Below, one piece after another: positions 1-8,800 of a stretch of 13,314 bases of DNA. A model generated the notes under the pieces. The model was given only the letters and a program-made list of their open reading frames with translations. It was not told the DNA's origin and did no database searches. Source of the DNA: JAVMKJ01 sp031732855 (lineage in GTDB: Bacteria; Pseudomonadota; Gammaproteobacteria; Competibacterales; Competibacteraceae); the NCBI GenBank assembly GCA_031732855.1, contig JAVMKJ010000174.1, positions 1-13,314 on the forward strand. Direction: 5' to 3'. Each line of letters begins with the position of its first letter. Within the stretch, counting starts at the first letter, position 1. The position numbers and the translations under genes are program-made.

Positions 1-107
1 GCGCCGGTCAGGACCTTGAGCAGTTGCCAGCGTTTCGCCGTCAGCGTCTTCCAGAATTTCGGGTCGCGCTCGATGATGACTATCGATTGCGCCTCCTCTT
101 GGGCACC
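1..107 (-). pseudogene. Partial HTH regulator, TumA-like antitoxin, no usable start codon
   Basis: An open minus-strand frame enters from position 107 (just after an in-frame TAG at 108-110) and runs off the left edge. Its translation includes QSIVIIERDPKFW followed by LTAKRWQLLKVLTG. I recognise this as the segment before the winged helix of the HVO_A0114/TumA-type antitoxin family, in which the residues after KRW form the first HTH helix. The frame has no ATG, GTG or TTG. A strong AGGAGG sits at 92-97, exactly 8 nt before an in-frame ATA (81-83), as if an ATG had mutated to ATA. Alternatively, the nearby ATG at 162 (MKVATF...) is the old start and a 1-nt frameshift separates it from the rest. 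A TumE-type toxin partner is not visible in the window. Most of the protein lies outside, so the family call is moderate; that this is real coding sequence is fairly likely. Confidence 0.5.
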
Positions 108-142
108 CTAACAATCATGTCGTTGGAACGACACCCCGAACG

Positions 143-178
143 ATGAAAGTCGCTACTTTCATGGCAACCCCAGTTGCC
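143..178. promoter_or_regulatory. Two abutting perfect inverted repeats upstream of the HTH fragment
   Basis: Positions 143-162 read ATGAAAGT, a 4-nt spacer (CGCT), then ACTTTCAT: a perfect 8-bp dyad. Immediately next to it, 163-178 read GGCAAC, CCCA, GTTGCC: a perfect 6-bp dyad. They lie about 60-100 bp upstream of the broken HTH regulator and between it and the transporter terminator. That is where an autoregulatory operator of an antitoxin-type protein would be expected. No clear -35/-10 pair was found. The operator role is inferred from position and symmetry only. The dyad also makes the same short peptide start (MKVATF) appear on both strands. Confidence 0.4.
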
Positions 179-261
179 CCATGGCGCGATGGCCCCGGGC
201 CGCGTGCGTCGCCAATGACCGGAACGCATGTGCTCCCTGATGGCCGGCAATTCTTGCGGCA

Positions 262-290
262 ACGAAAAGGCCCCGTTACGGGGCCTTGCG
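262..290 (-). terminator. Rho-independent terminator of the transporter operon
   Basis: On the minus strand AAGGCCCCG, a 3-nt loop and CGGGGCCTT form a perfect 9-bp stem (267-275 with 279-287), followed by TTTTCG (265-268 and beyond). It begins about 33 nt after the transporter stop codon. Stem, tight loop and U-run fit an intrinsic terminator. On the plus strand the stem is also followed by a short T run (TTGCG), but that is weaker and no plus-strand gene precedes it. Confidence 0.8.
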
Positions 291-319
291 CGGTGAGAAG
301 GAGGGTAGAGAACAAATCG

Positions 320-1663
320 TCAGGCGACCTGCTCCAGCGCCGGTTGCAGGGCAGCGGCTTGAGCGGCTTCCTCGGCCCGCCGCGCCAATTCTGCCTTGAC
401 CTTCGCTTGCACCATGCCGTGGAACAAATCGTTGAGCATCATCATCACCGCCGCCACTGACAGCAGGATGCCCGCGACGCCGAACGACAGGGCAAAACCA
501 CCGGTCGCGGCCTGCATCATCTCGGAGGCGCGCCCCAACACGAAACCACCGAGACCCCAAGCCGTCATCAGCATTCCATAGTTGGCGCCGAAGTTCTTCA
601 GACCCCAGTAATCCTTGGTGATGGCGGGGAACAAAGCCAGATTGGTCCCGTAGTTAAAGCCGATGAAGGTGGCGATCATGACGATCAACAGGGCGCTGGA
701 ATGCTGGGCGGTGACCACTGGAATCGCCGTGAACATCAGCACCGCCTGGAACATGAGCATCAGGCACAGCGTGAGGGTGCGGCCGATGCGATCCGACAGG
801 GAACCGGCGACGATGCGGCCCGCGGCGTTGCCCACGGCCAGGATGACGACGGCCAGGAAAGCCAGTTCGCCCATGCTCTGCTTGGCCATGCCGGCGATGC
901 TGCCGATCACCATCAGGCCGGCGCCGGCGCCGATGAAGAACACCGTCCACAGCAGATAGAAGGTGCCGGTTTTCATCATTTGCGAAGGGACAAAATCCTT
1001 GACCTGGGCCGCCGGGGCCGTTTTGGCGGCTTGCGCCTTGGCGGCGGTGCCACCGAACAGGTAGCCGGCCGGAGGATTGGCGAGCAACAGGGAGAACAGA
1101 CCGACCACGAGAGCGAACGCCACCGCGAAGAACAGCATGGTCCCCTGCAATCCGCTCGTCTTCATCAGATAGGTGGCCAGCGGCGCGATATACACGGGGG
1201 CCAGACCGAATCCCGATACCACGATGCCGGCAATCAGCCCCGTCTTGGCCGGCGGGAACCATTTCAAGGCCGGCGGCGTGGCGGAGGAATAGCCAAATCC
1301 CAATCCCATGCCGACCAGAACGCCAAATCCCAGCACCCACATCCAGTAGTTAGTGGTCGTGGACAGCACGAAGAACCCGGCGCCAACCAGCAGGCCGCCG
1401 ATCATGGCGGTGAAGCGTGGCCCCATGCGATCCTGGCATTTGCCGGCCAGAATCATCGAAAAGGCGAACATCAAACAACAAACCGCATAGGGGTCATTGA
1501 TGGAGGCTAAATCCCACTGGAACGCTCCTTCTCCGCCCTTCTTGACCGATTCGCTGATCGCCCCCTTGAAAATACTCCACGTATACAAAACACCCAATGC
1601 CAAATTGATGCCGGTTCCCGCCAATACGACGGACCAGCCTTTGTTCTTGGGAGAAATAGCCAT
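320..1663 (-). CDS. OFA-family MFS transporter (oxalate/formate antiporter-like)
   Basis: A 447-residue inner-membrane carrier of the major facilitator superfamily, of usual family length with about 12 membrane segments. Recognisable features are the first-half loop GKCQDRMGPRF (about 74-84), YSSATPPALKWFPPAKTG (125-142), the second-half repeat GSLSDRIGR (287-295) and the OFA-type KNFGANYG (356-363). An Ala-rich cytoplasmic linker (about 205-225) joins the halves. The founder OxlT exchanges oxalate for formate and needs a lysine in helix 11. I see Arg378 but no lysine in the likely helix 11, so the substrate may be another small carboxylate such as lactate or formate. The start is firm: a perfect AGGAGGT lies 6 nt before the ATG. 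That Shine-Dalgarno overlaps the stop codon of the preceding small gene, so the two are very likely co-transcribed and translationally coupled, under the sigma-54 promoter at 2253-2268. Confidence 0.88.
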   Translation of the reverse strand: MAISPKNKGWSVVLAGTGINLALGVLYTWSIFKGAISESVKKGGEGAFQWDLASINDPYAVCCLMFAFSMILAGKCQDRMGPRFTAMIGGLLVGAGFFVLSTTTNYWMWVLGFGVLVGMGLGFGYSSATPPALKWFPPAKTGLIAGIVVSGFGLAPVYIAPLATYLMKTSGLQGTMLFFAVAFALVVGLFSLLLANPPAGYLFGGTAAKAQAAKTAPAAQVKDFVPSQMMKTGTFYLLWTVFFIGAGAGLMVIGSIAGMAKQSMGELAFLAVVILAVGNAAGRIVAGSLSDRIGRTLTLCLMLMFQAVLMFTAIPVVTAQHSSALLIVMIATFIGFNYGTNLALFPAITKDYWGLKNFGANYGMLMTAWGLGGFVLGRASEMMQAATGGFALSFGVAGILLSVAAVMMMLNDLFHGMVQAKVKAELARRAEEAAQAAALQPALEQVA

Positions 1664-1674
1664 GGTTCGACCTC

Positions 1675-2211
1675 CTATGGTGTACTCGTTTCAATGTGAG
1701 CCGTTGGATCAGGCATGGGATGATGATCTCTGCCCGGTTTTATCGAAGCTGGCGCCGTGGCCTTGGAATTCGCTTTGCCGAACAGTTTATCGATGGCTTG
1801 GGCAAGGCGTACCGTCTCTTCGTGGATGATCTGAAGAAACCGCCGCCGAGCATCGCTATCATCAATGGGATAACTGAGCAGAATCTCGGTAAACGAGCGA
1901 ATACTGGTCAGTGGTGTGCGTATCTCATGATTCAAGACCGTAATGACTTCGCGGTCGAATTGCAGCGGAAACAGCAATCCACCACTGGGCATACAGGCAA
2001 AGCGATGACTCGCGGCAAAAGGTTGGGCGGATTTATCCTTGTTTTCATCGAGGCGATGCTCGCTCAATTCCTGATACTTGGCACAGTCCTCGTAGTGAGA
2101 GGTGCAATGCCGGACGATAATTTCCACATGATAGGGCGAAATGTAGCCAGCTCCCACGTCGCAGTGGTTCATGCTCTGCCCGTAATAGGGACAAACCCGC
2201 TGGCAATTCAT
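1675..2211 (-). CDS. Small Cys-rich protein with lone HisKA phospho-acceptor domain
   Basis: A 178-residue soluble protein. The N-terminus is Cys-rich: C3, C7, C17, C36 and C43, with the motifs CPYYG and HYEDCAKY, suggesting a metal- or redox-binding module. From about residue 85 to 145 there is a HisKA dimerisation/phospho-acceptor domain with the H-box LNHEIRTPLTS; His95 is the expected phosphorylation site. The ATPase domain of a histidine kinase (N, G1, F, G2 boxes) is absent. The polar tail (about 145-178) ends at the stop, with no frameshifted continuation because the transporter starts 11 nt later. It therefore cannot phosphorylate itself; it could be a phosphotransfer or adaptor protein, or compete with the neighbouring kinase (inference). 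The ATG at 2211 is preferred: GGAG lies 5 nt upstream, and an upstream in-frame TTG at 2250 would precede the predicted sigma-54 transcript start near 2242. Confidence 0.75.
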   Translation of the reverse strand: MNCQRVCPYYGQSMNHCDVGAGYISPYHVEIIVRHCTSHYEDCAKYQELSEHRLDENKDKSAQPFAASHRFACMPSGGLLFPLQFDREVITVLNHEIRTPLTSIRSFTEILLSYPIDDSDARRRFLQIIHEETVRLAQAIDKLFGKANSKATAPASIKPGRDHHPMPDPTAHIETSTP

Positions 2212-2252
2212 GTTCGCTCCAATCCCTGTTATTTCGCTTGCGCCAGACAAGG

Positions 2253-2268
2253 AGCAAGCCCTGTGCCA
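2253..2268 (-). promoter_or_regulatory. Sigma-54 (-24/-12) promoter of the small-protein/transporter operon
   Basis: On the minus strand TGGCAC (2263-2268), five bases (AGGGC) and TTGCT (2253-2257) match the sigma-54 consensus TGGCAC-N5-TTGCW, with correct GG and GC spacing. The predicted transcript start is near 2242, giving a leader of about 31 nt that holds the GGAG ribosome site of the gene starting at 2211. The regulator encoded next door carries the GAFTGA loop that contacts sigma-54, which makes it the obvious activator. Confidence 0.85.
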
Positions 2269-2286
2269 GCGGATTCGACCGAGCGC

Positions 2287-2320
2287 GATAATAAAAAAAT
2301 ATTTATTTTTTAATTACTTG
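2287..2320. other. A/T tract between promoter and upstream dyads
   Basis: A run of about 30 almost pure A/T bases in GC-rich surroundings, with A-tracts and T-tracts arranged nearly symmetrically around 2298-2305. It lies about 45-75 bp upstream of the predicted sigma-54 transcript start, where a bend helps an enhancer-bound activator reach the promoter. No good IHF consensus was found in it, so intrinsic bending is the simpler idea. Confidence 0.35.
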
Positions 2321-2356
2321 GGAGATATGGGGAAAAGACTGGAGCAGAAAGGGAAC

Positions 2357-2371
2357 TTGCAGGAATGCAAA
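2357..2371. promoter_or_regulatory. Candidate activator site 1, TTGC-N6-GCAA dyad
   Basis: TTGCA-GGAA-TGCAA at 2357-2370 is a perfect 5-bp inverted repeat centred about 121 bp upstream of the predicted sigma-54 start, a typical enhancer distance for NtrC-type activators. Its minus-strand form matches the second copy (2499-2514) in 13 of 15 positions: TTTGCATTYCYGCAA. Assignment to the neighbouring regulator is inference. Confidence 0.45.
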
Positions 2372-2431
2372 CCGGAAGAGATCTCGGGAGTATGCGGTCG
2401 TCCGAGCGCGCCAAGGGCAATAAAAAAAGCT

Positions 2432-2448
2432 ACGAGTTTTAACGAGTT
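2432..2448 (+). repeat. Direct repeat ACGAGTT phased at 10 bp
   Basis: ACGAGTT occurs at 2432-2438 and again at 2442-2448, offset by 10 bp, so both copies face the same side of the helix. It lies between the two TTGC-N6-GCAA dyads. It could be a tandem half-site operator or chance; no protein can be assigned. Confidence 0.25.
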
Positions 2449-2487
2449 GGTATTGATAAGAGAGGATTGGCGAGCATTTGCGGTCTT

Positions 2488-2522
2488 GCGGGGGACGGTT
2501 TGCGGAAATGCAAAAACCATCC
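2488..2522 (-). promoter_or_regulatory. Candidate activator site 2, also an RNA hairpin after the regulator gene
   Basis: TTTGC-N6-GCAAA at 2499-2514 is the second copy of the dyad, centred about 264 bp upstream of the sigma-54 start. CCGCAA, the minus-strand half-site, is repeated twice more just beyond it (within 2478-2493). In minus-strand RNA the flanks 2517-2522 and 2493-2498 also pair (GGAUGG with CCGUCC, one G-U), giving an 11-bp stem with a 2-nt bulge about 30 nt after the response-regulator stop. No U-run follows, so it is at best a weak terminator or an mRNA 3'-end stabiliser. Which role is real cannot be told from sequence. Confidence 0.35.
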
Positions 2523-2552
2523 GTGGTGCTCGGTGATCGGGCTTCTCCGAGT

Positions 2553-3916
<1,364 letters not shown>

Positions 3917-3917
<1 letters not shown>

Positions 3918-5872
3918 CAGACCGTCTCCCGCTTGATTGGCAGAGTCACGGTCACCGTCGTGCCCCGACCCGGTTCGCTGGCGACCGCGATGTTGCCGCC
4001 GTGCTGTTCCACGATGGTCCTGGTGATGGCCAAGCCGAGACCGGTTCCCCGCGCCTTGGTGGTGAAAAAGGGTTCGAAGATTTTTTCCAGATTTTCCGGG
4101 GAAATACCCGAACCTGAATCCTCGAAGGTCAGTTTCACGCGGCCATCTTCGCCCGGCTGGGTACCGACCGTCAGGCGCCCGCCGTCGGGCATCGCGGCGC
4201 CCGCGTTGAGCGTCAGATTCATGGCGACCTGGCGGATCTGGTCGCCATCCACCCAAATCCGGGGTAACCGGGGATCGAAGGCCGTGACGATGTCGACGGC
4301 GTCCATATCGGTGTGATGGGCCGCGAAATCGACGATCTGGTCGAGCAGGGCGTTGAGGTCGGTTTCCTCCAGGGAAGGTTTGGGCACCCGGGCGTAGCTC
4401 AGCAGGTCCTGCACGATGTTTTTGCACCGCTTGCTTTCGCGCTTGATCTCCTGAATGTATTTGAAGCCCGGATCGTCCGGATCCATCTTGCTTTCCAGGT
4501 GGGCGGCGTAACCGAGGATGACCCCCAGCGGGTTGTTGATTTCGTGCGCCACTTCCGAGGACAGGACGCCGAGAGAAGCCATCTTGTTCTGTTGGGCGAG
4601 GGTACTCTCCAATTCCTTATTCCTGCGCAATGCCTCGGTCATTTCGTTGAAGTCGGCCGCCAGTTCGCCCAGTTCGTCGTTGGTGGTGACGGCGAGTCGG
4701 GTGTCCAGCCGGCCCCGCTTGACTTCGCGCACGCCCGCGATCAGGCGTTGAATCGGATCGGTCAGGAACTTGGACGCAACGAATACCAGTACGACCGCGA
4801 ACGAGCCCACCAGGAAAGTCAGCAAGCCCATGCTGGACCAGATGCGCTTCTCGATCTCGTTGGCCGGTTCGTAGAACTCATTCTCGTAGGAGCCTACGGC
4901 GACGATCCAGTCCCATGGCGCGAAATACTGATAGCGAACGATTTTCATGCGGGTGACCGAGTCGTTTTCGTTCCGCCAGGGATAGCGAATCCAGCCGTTC
5001 TTGCGGTCGATCATTTCACGGATGAAGTAATGGCCATCCCGATCCTGCTCGTCGTAAACGTTCTGTCCTTCCCGAAACGGATGGATGGTCAGTTCCCCGC
5101 GCGTGGTCATGGCGTAAATATAGCCGGTCGCGCCGACCGCTTTATCCAGGATATTCCGTTTGAGTTCCTCAAGAGCCTGTTTTTCGAACGCCACATCTTC
5201 GTAGGTCTCTTCCAGATAACCACCCGCCGCGATGATCCAATCCCAGGGCTGGAAATACAGGTAAGCCACGACCTTGTTCCGGAGGCGGGTTTCTCCCAGG
5301 ACCGGATTGCGCCAGGGATAGACGATGTACAGGACTTCGCCGGGTTTGGCGGCGACGGCCTTTTCGGACATCTCCCGAATGAAGTAGCGACCTTTTTCAT
5401 CCCGAGCGTCGAGGATGTTTTCGCCTTCCTGGGCGACGTGGATCGTCAGGTCGCCTTTCGAGGTCATGGCATAGAGATAGCCCGTTTCGCCCACGCTGAT
5501 GTTCTTGAAGGCTTTTCTGGCTTCCTGCTGGGCCGCCTCCAGGGTGATTTGACCCTTGGCGTACTGTTCTTGCTGAATCGAAACCAGGTTATGGGCAAAC
5601 CGGACCAGAGTCGCCAAATCCCGGTAGACGGTCCGCCGCTTGTCTTCCTGGTACACCTCGAACTGCTGATGGTGGGCATTCAACAGATCCAGCGCGAACT
5701 GGGTCATGTGCTCGAGATCGGCTCTGATGGCCTGGGTAATGCCCTGATGGGCCTGCTGCTCGGAGACGTAGCCGACGATGAGGCCGACGCTGAGAACGGG
5801 CAGCAGCACGAGAGGCAGAACCACCACCAGAAGCTTTCCGCGAATCTTCAGGTCGCGCATGAAACGCAGCAT
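3917..5872 (-). CDS. Membrane histidine kinase with tandem Cache sensor domains
   Basis: A 651-residue sensor kinase. One helix (about 14-36) anchors a large periplasmic part of two related sCache_2-type domains, each ending in a YPWRN ... PWDWI block (about 125-222 and 247-332). A second helix (about 347-369) leads to HAMP (about 370-420), then HisKA with AHEINNP (phospho-acceptor His443), and an ATPase domain with N box NLTLNAGAAM, G1 DSGSGIS, F box FEPFFTTK and G2 GTGLGLA (609-615). All catalytic boxes are intact. Cache domains of this type commonly bind small carboxylates or similar metabolites (family knowledge); the ligand here is unknown. I chose the ATG at 5872 because AGGTGA lies 5 nt upstream. 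A GTG three codons earlier (5881) is possible but overlaps that ribosome site. The gene lies 27 bp after the GH94 stop and overlaps its regulator gene by one base. Confidence 0.92.
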
Positions 5873-5899
5873 GTTCGTCACCTGCCTGCCGGATTTTCG

Positions 5900-8800
5900 C
5901 TAACCCGGAGCATCGTTCGACTTGGAATCCCGTTTCGATTCGCACGAGCGATCCAGCGTCACCGTCACCTGGTGGACGTGGCCGTCCCGGAACAGCGGGA
6001 TGCAGGCGGCGCCGTACTCGACTCTGCCGGGCCGTTCGTCGATCTCCACCGCCGCGACCCGTTGCGCCCCGCCGCCGGGATTCAGCACCTCGATCTCGTA
6101 GACCGCGTTCCCGTCCGGCGGACGGTAGCGCAAGTGGAAGCCCGGCCAGTCGTCGGGAATGCAGGGCCGCAGACGCAGCGTGTTCCCCTCGCTCGGTTCC
6201 AGGCCGAGAATGGATTCCAGCGCCACGCGCAGCATCCAGCCCGCCGCCCCGGTGTACCAGCTCCAGCCGCCGCGGCCGACGTGCGGCGCCACCCCGTAGA
6301 CGTCGGCGGCGACGGCGAACGGTTCCAGCCGGTAAGTCGCCACCGCCGCGGGATCGAGGGCACGGCTGATCGGGCTGAGCCGCTCCAGCAGCCGTGCCGC
6401 CCGGTCGCGCCGGCCCAGTTCGGCCAGCGCCCGCACCACCCACAGCGCCGCGTGAGTGTACTGGCCGCCGTTCTCTCGAACCCCGGCGACATAGCCCTTG
6501 ATGTAACCGGGATCGTGGGGCGTGTGCTCGAACGGCGGGGCCAGCAGTCGGATCAACCCGTCCCGGTCCGAAATCAGGTGCCGCTCGACCGCGTCCAGGG
6601 CCGATTCGGCCCGGGCCCAGGGCGCGGTCCTCGAGATCACCGCCCAGGCCTGCGCCAGGGCATCGATTTGACATTCGTCGCTGGCGGCCGAGCCCAGCAC
6701 CGCGCCGTCGTCGTACCAGGCCCTGCGGTACCATTCGCCGTCCCAGCCGTGTTCGTTCAGGGCCGCGGCCAGATGGCTGCGGAACGCCGCGTAGCGTCGC
6801 GCCCGGTTGTAGTCGCCGTGCTGGCCGCACACCGGAATGAACTCGCCCAGGATCGCGTACAGGAAGAAGCCCAGCCAGACGCTCTCGCCGCGCCCTTCCC
6901 GGCCGACCCGGTTCATGCCGTCGTTCCAGTCTCCCGTCCCCATCAGCGGCAGGCCGTGCCGGCCGTGGGTCAGCGAGCGATCCAGCGCCCGGCAGCAGTG
7001 TTCGTACAGGCTCGCGGTCTCGCCCGAATCCTCCGGAGTCAGGAACGCTTCGTCTTCGCCCGGTTCGAGCGGCCGGGCCCGGAGGAAGCGCGCCGGTTCG
7101 CCGAACAGGCTCCAGTCACCGGTGGCGCGGGCGTAGAACGTCGCCAGATACGGCAACCACAGCAGATCGTCGCTGAAGCGGGTCCGGGTGCCGCGGTCGG
7201 CCGGCGGGTGCCACCAGTGCTGTACGTCGCCCTCGACGAACTGGTGAGCGGCGTGCAGCAGCAGTTGCCGGCGAGTCAGTTCCGGCTCGTGGTACAGCAG
7301 CGCGGCGGCGTCCTGCAACTGGTCGCGAAAGCCGAATGCCCCTCCAGACTGGTAAAACGCCGAGCGTCCCCACAGCCGGCAACTCAGGGTCTGATAGGCC
7401 AGCCAGCCGTTGACCATCAGATCGAGCGCCGGCGCCGGCGTCCGGATCCGCACGGCGGACAGCCAGTCGCGCCAGAATTCCCGGACCTCGGCCAGCGCCG
7501 CGGCGACCGCTCCGTGCTCGCTGTAGCGGCCGATCAGCCGGCGGACCTCGTCCCGGTTGTCGGCTTCGCCGATGAAAAAGGCGCGTTCCGCGGTGGCGCC
7601 CGGTTCCAGTTGAATCGTCACCTGCAGCGCGAAGCACGGATCGAGACCGACGCCCAGCCGGCCATCCAGTTTCCGATCGCGGGACAGCGCCGCCGGCCGG
7701 GCGGGGCTGCCGTGCCGGCCGATGAAAGTGGCGCGATCGCCCGTGATGTGAACGGGTACGGTATCGGTGGGCGATACGGCGGCGAAGGCGATCCGCCCGG
7801 CGAATTCCCGGTTGCGGTTGACGGCCAGCAGGGCGCCGGTGGTTCCATCCTGTTCGACGACGATCTCCCCCGCATGGTCGTTCGGCAATACGCCCAGCAC
7901 CAGCCGGGCATAGACGAACAGCGACAGCCGGCGCGGCCGGTCGCCCGGGTTGCGCAGGCGAATCAGGGCGAGCTTGACCGGGTCCTCGCGCGGCACGAAC
8001 AGCCAGACCTCCTGTTCCAGCTCCCGGCTGGCGTGGCGGTAGCGGCTGTAGCCGAAACCGTGACGGACCTCGTAGGGGACCGGCTGGGGAATCGGACCGG
8101 GCGGCAGGGACCAGAAAGCGCCGTCCTCCTCGTCGCGCAGGTAAAGCGCCTCGCCGTGTGGATCGAGCACCGGATCGTTGTACCAGGGGGTCAGGCGGTT
8201 CTCGCGGCTGTTCCGGCTCCAGGTGCAGCCGGCTCCGGTCTCGCTGGCGATAAAGCCGAACTGGGGATTGGCGACGACGTTGGTCCAGGGGTGCGGCGGC
8301 AGTCGCAGCCGGCCGGCGGCGTCTGGTTCCAGCCGGATGACGTACTCGCTGCCGTCGGCGCTGAAGCCGCCGTGGCCGTTCCAGAACTGGAGCGGCTCCG
8401 CGTCCGACGCTTCTTCGCCATTCCGACTCTCTCCGGCCTGGGAGGAGAGCGTTGCGGTGGAAGGACCGGCCGGGTACTTTTCCCCGCCGGCGCGGCGGGG
8501 AGGAGGTGAGACGGGACGAAGGGGCGCCACGTCGGCAGAGTGACCAGCCGCCGCCTGGAACGTCGCCTCGACCCGCGCCGCCGCCGCGTGATCCGCCGCC
8601 AGTTTCAGCGCCGCGTCCCGTTCCTGGGCCGCGCCGAGCAGGAAGGTCGCTCGCGCCTCGCCGCCGGCCGGCAATTCCACCGTCCGCCGCAGGCTGACGA
8701 TCGGGTCCAATACGTTGCCGGTGGTGCCGGCCAGCGGTTCGGATTCGACCAGCGCCCGCGGCGCGGCGAGCGAATAACCCCGCCCGATGAAGCAGGCGCG

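Noticed and set aside
2212..2250. Longer start (TTG 2250) for the HisKA protein
   Set aside because: It would begin upstream of the predicted transcript start and has no ribosome site, whereas ATG 2211 has GGAG at 5 nt.
1696..2313. Plus-strand 205-codon open frame opposite the HisKA protein
   Set aside because: Antisense to a gene with an H-box, good ribosome site and sigma-54 promoter; its translation resembles nothing.
2287..2320. AT-rich replication-origin-like unwinding element
   Set aside because: No DnaA-box cluster or iterons nearby; its place just upstream of a sigma-54 promoter gives a simpler explanation.
4313..8509. Very long plus-strand open frame (1398 codons) opposite the kinase and GH94 genes
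   Set aside because: It is antisense to two genes with clear domains, has the Arg/Pro/Gln/Val-rich make-up of a GC-driven shadow frame, and matches no domain I know.
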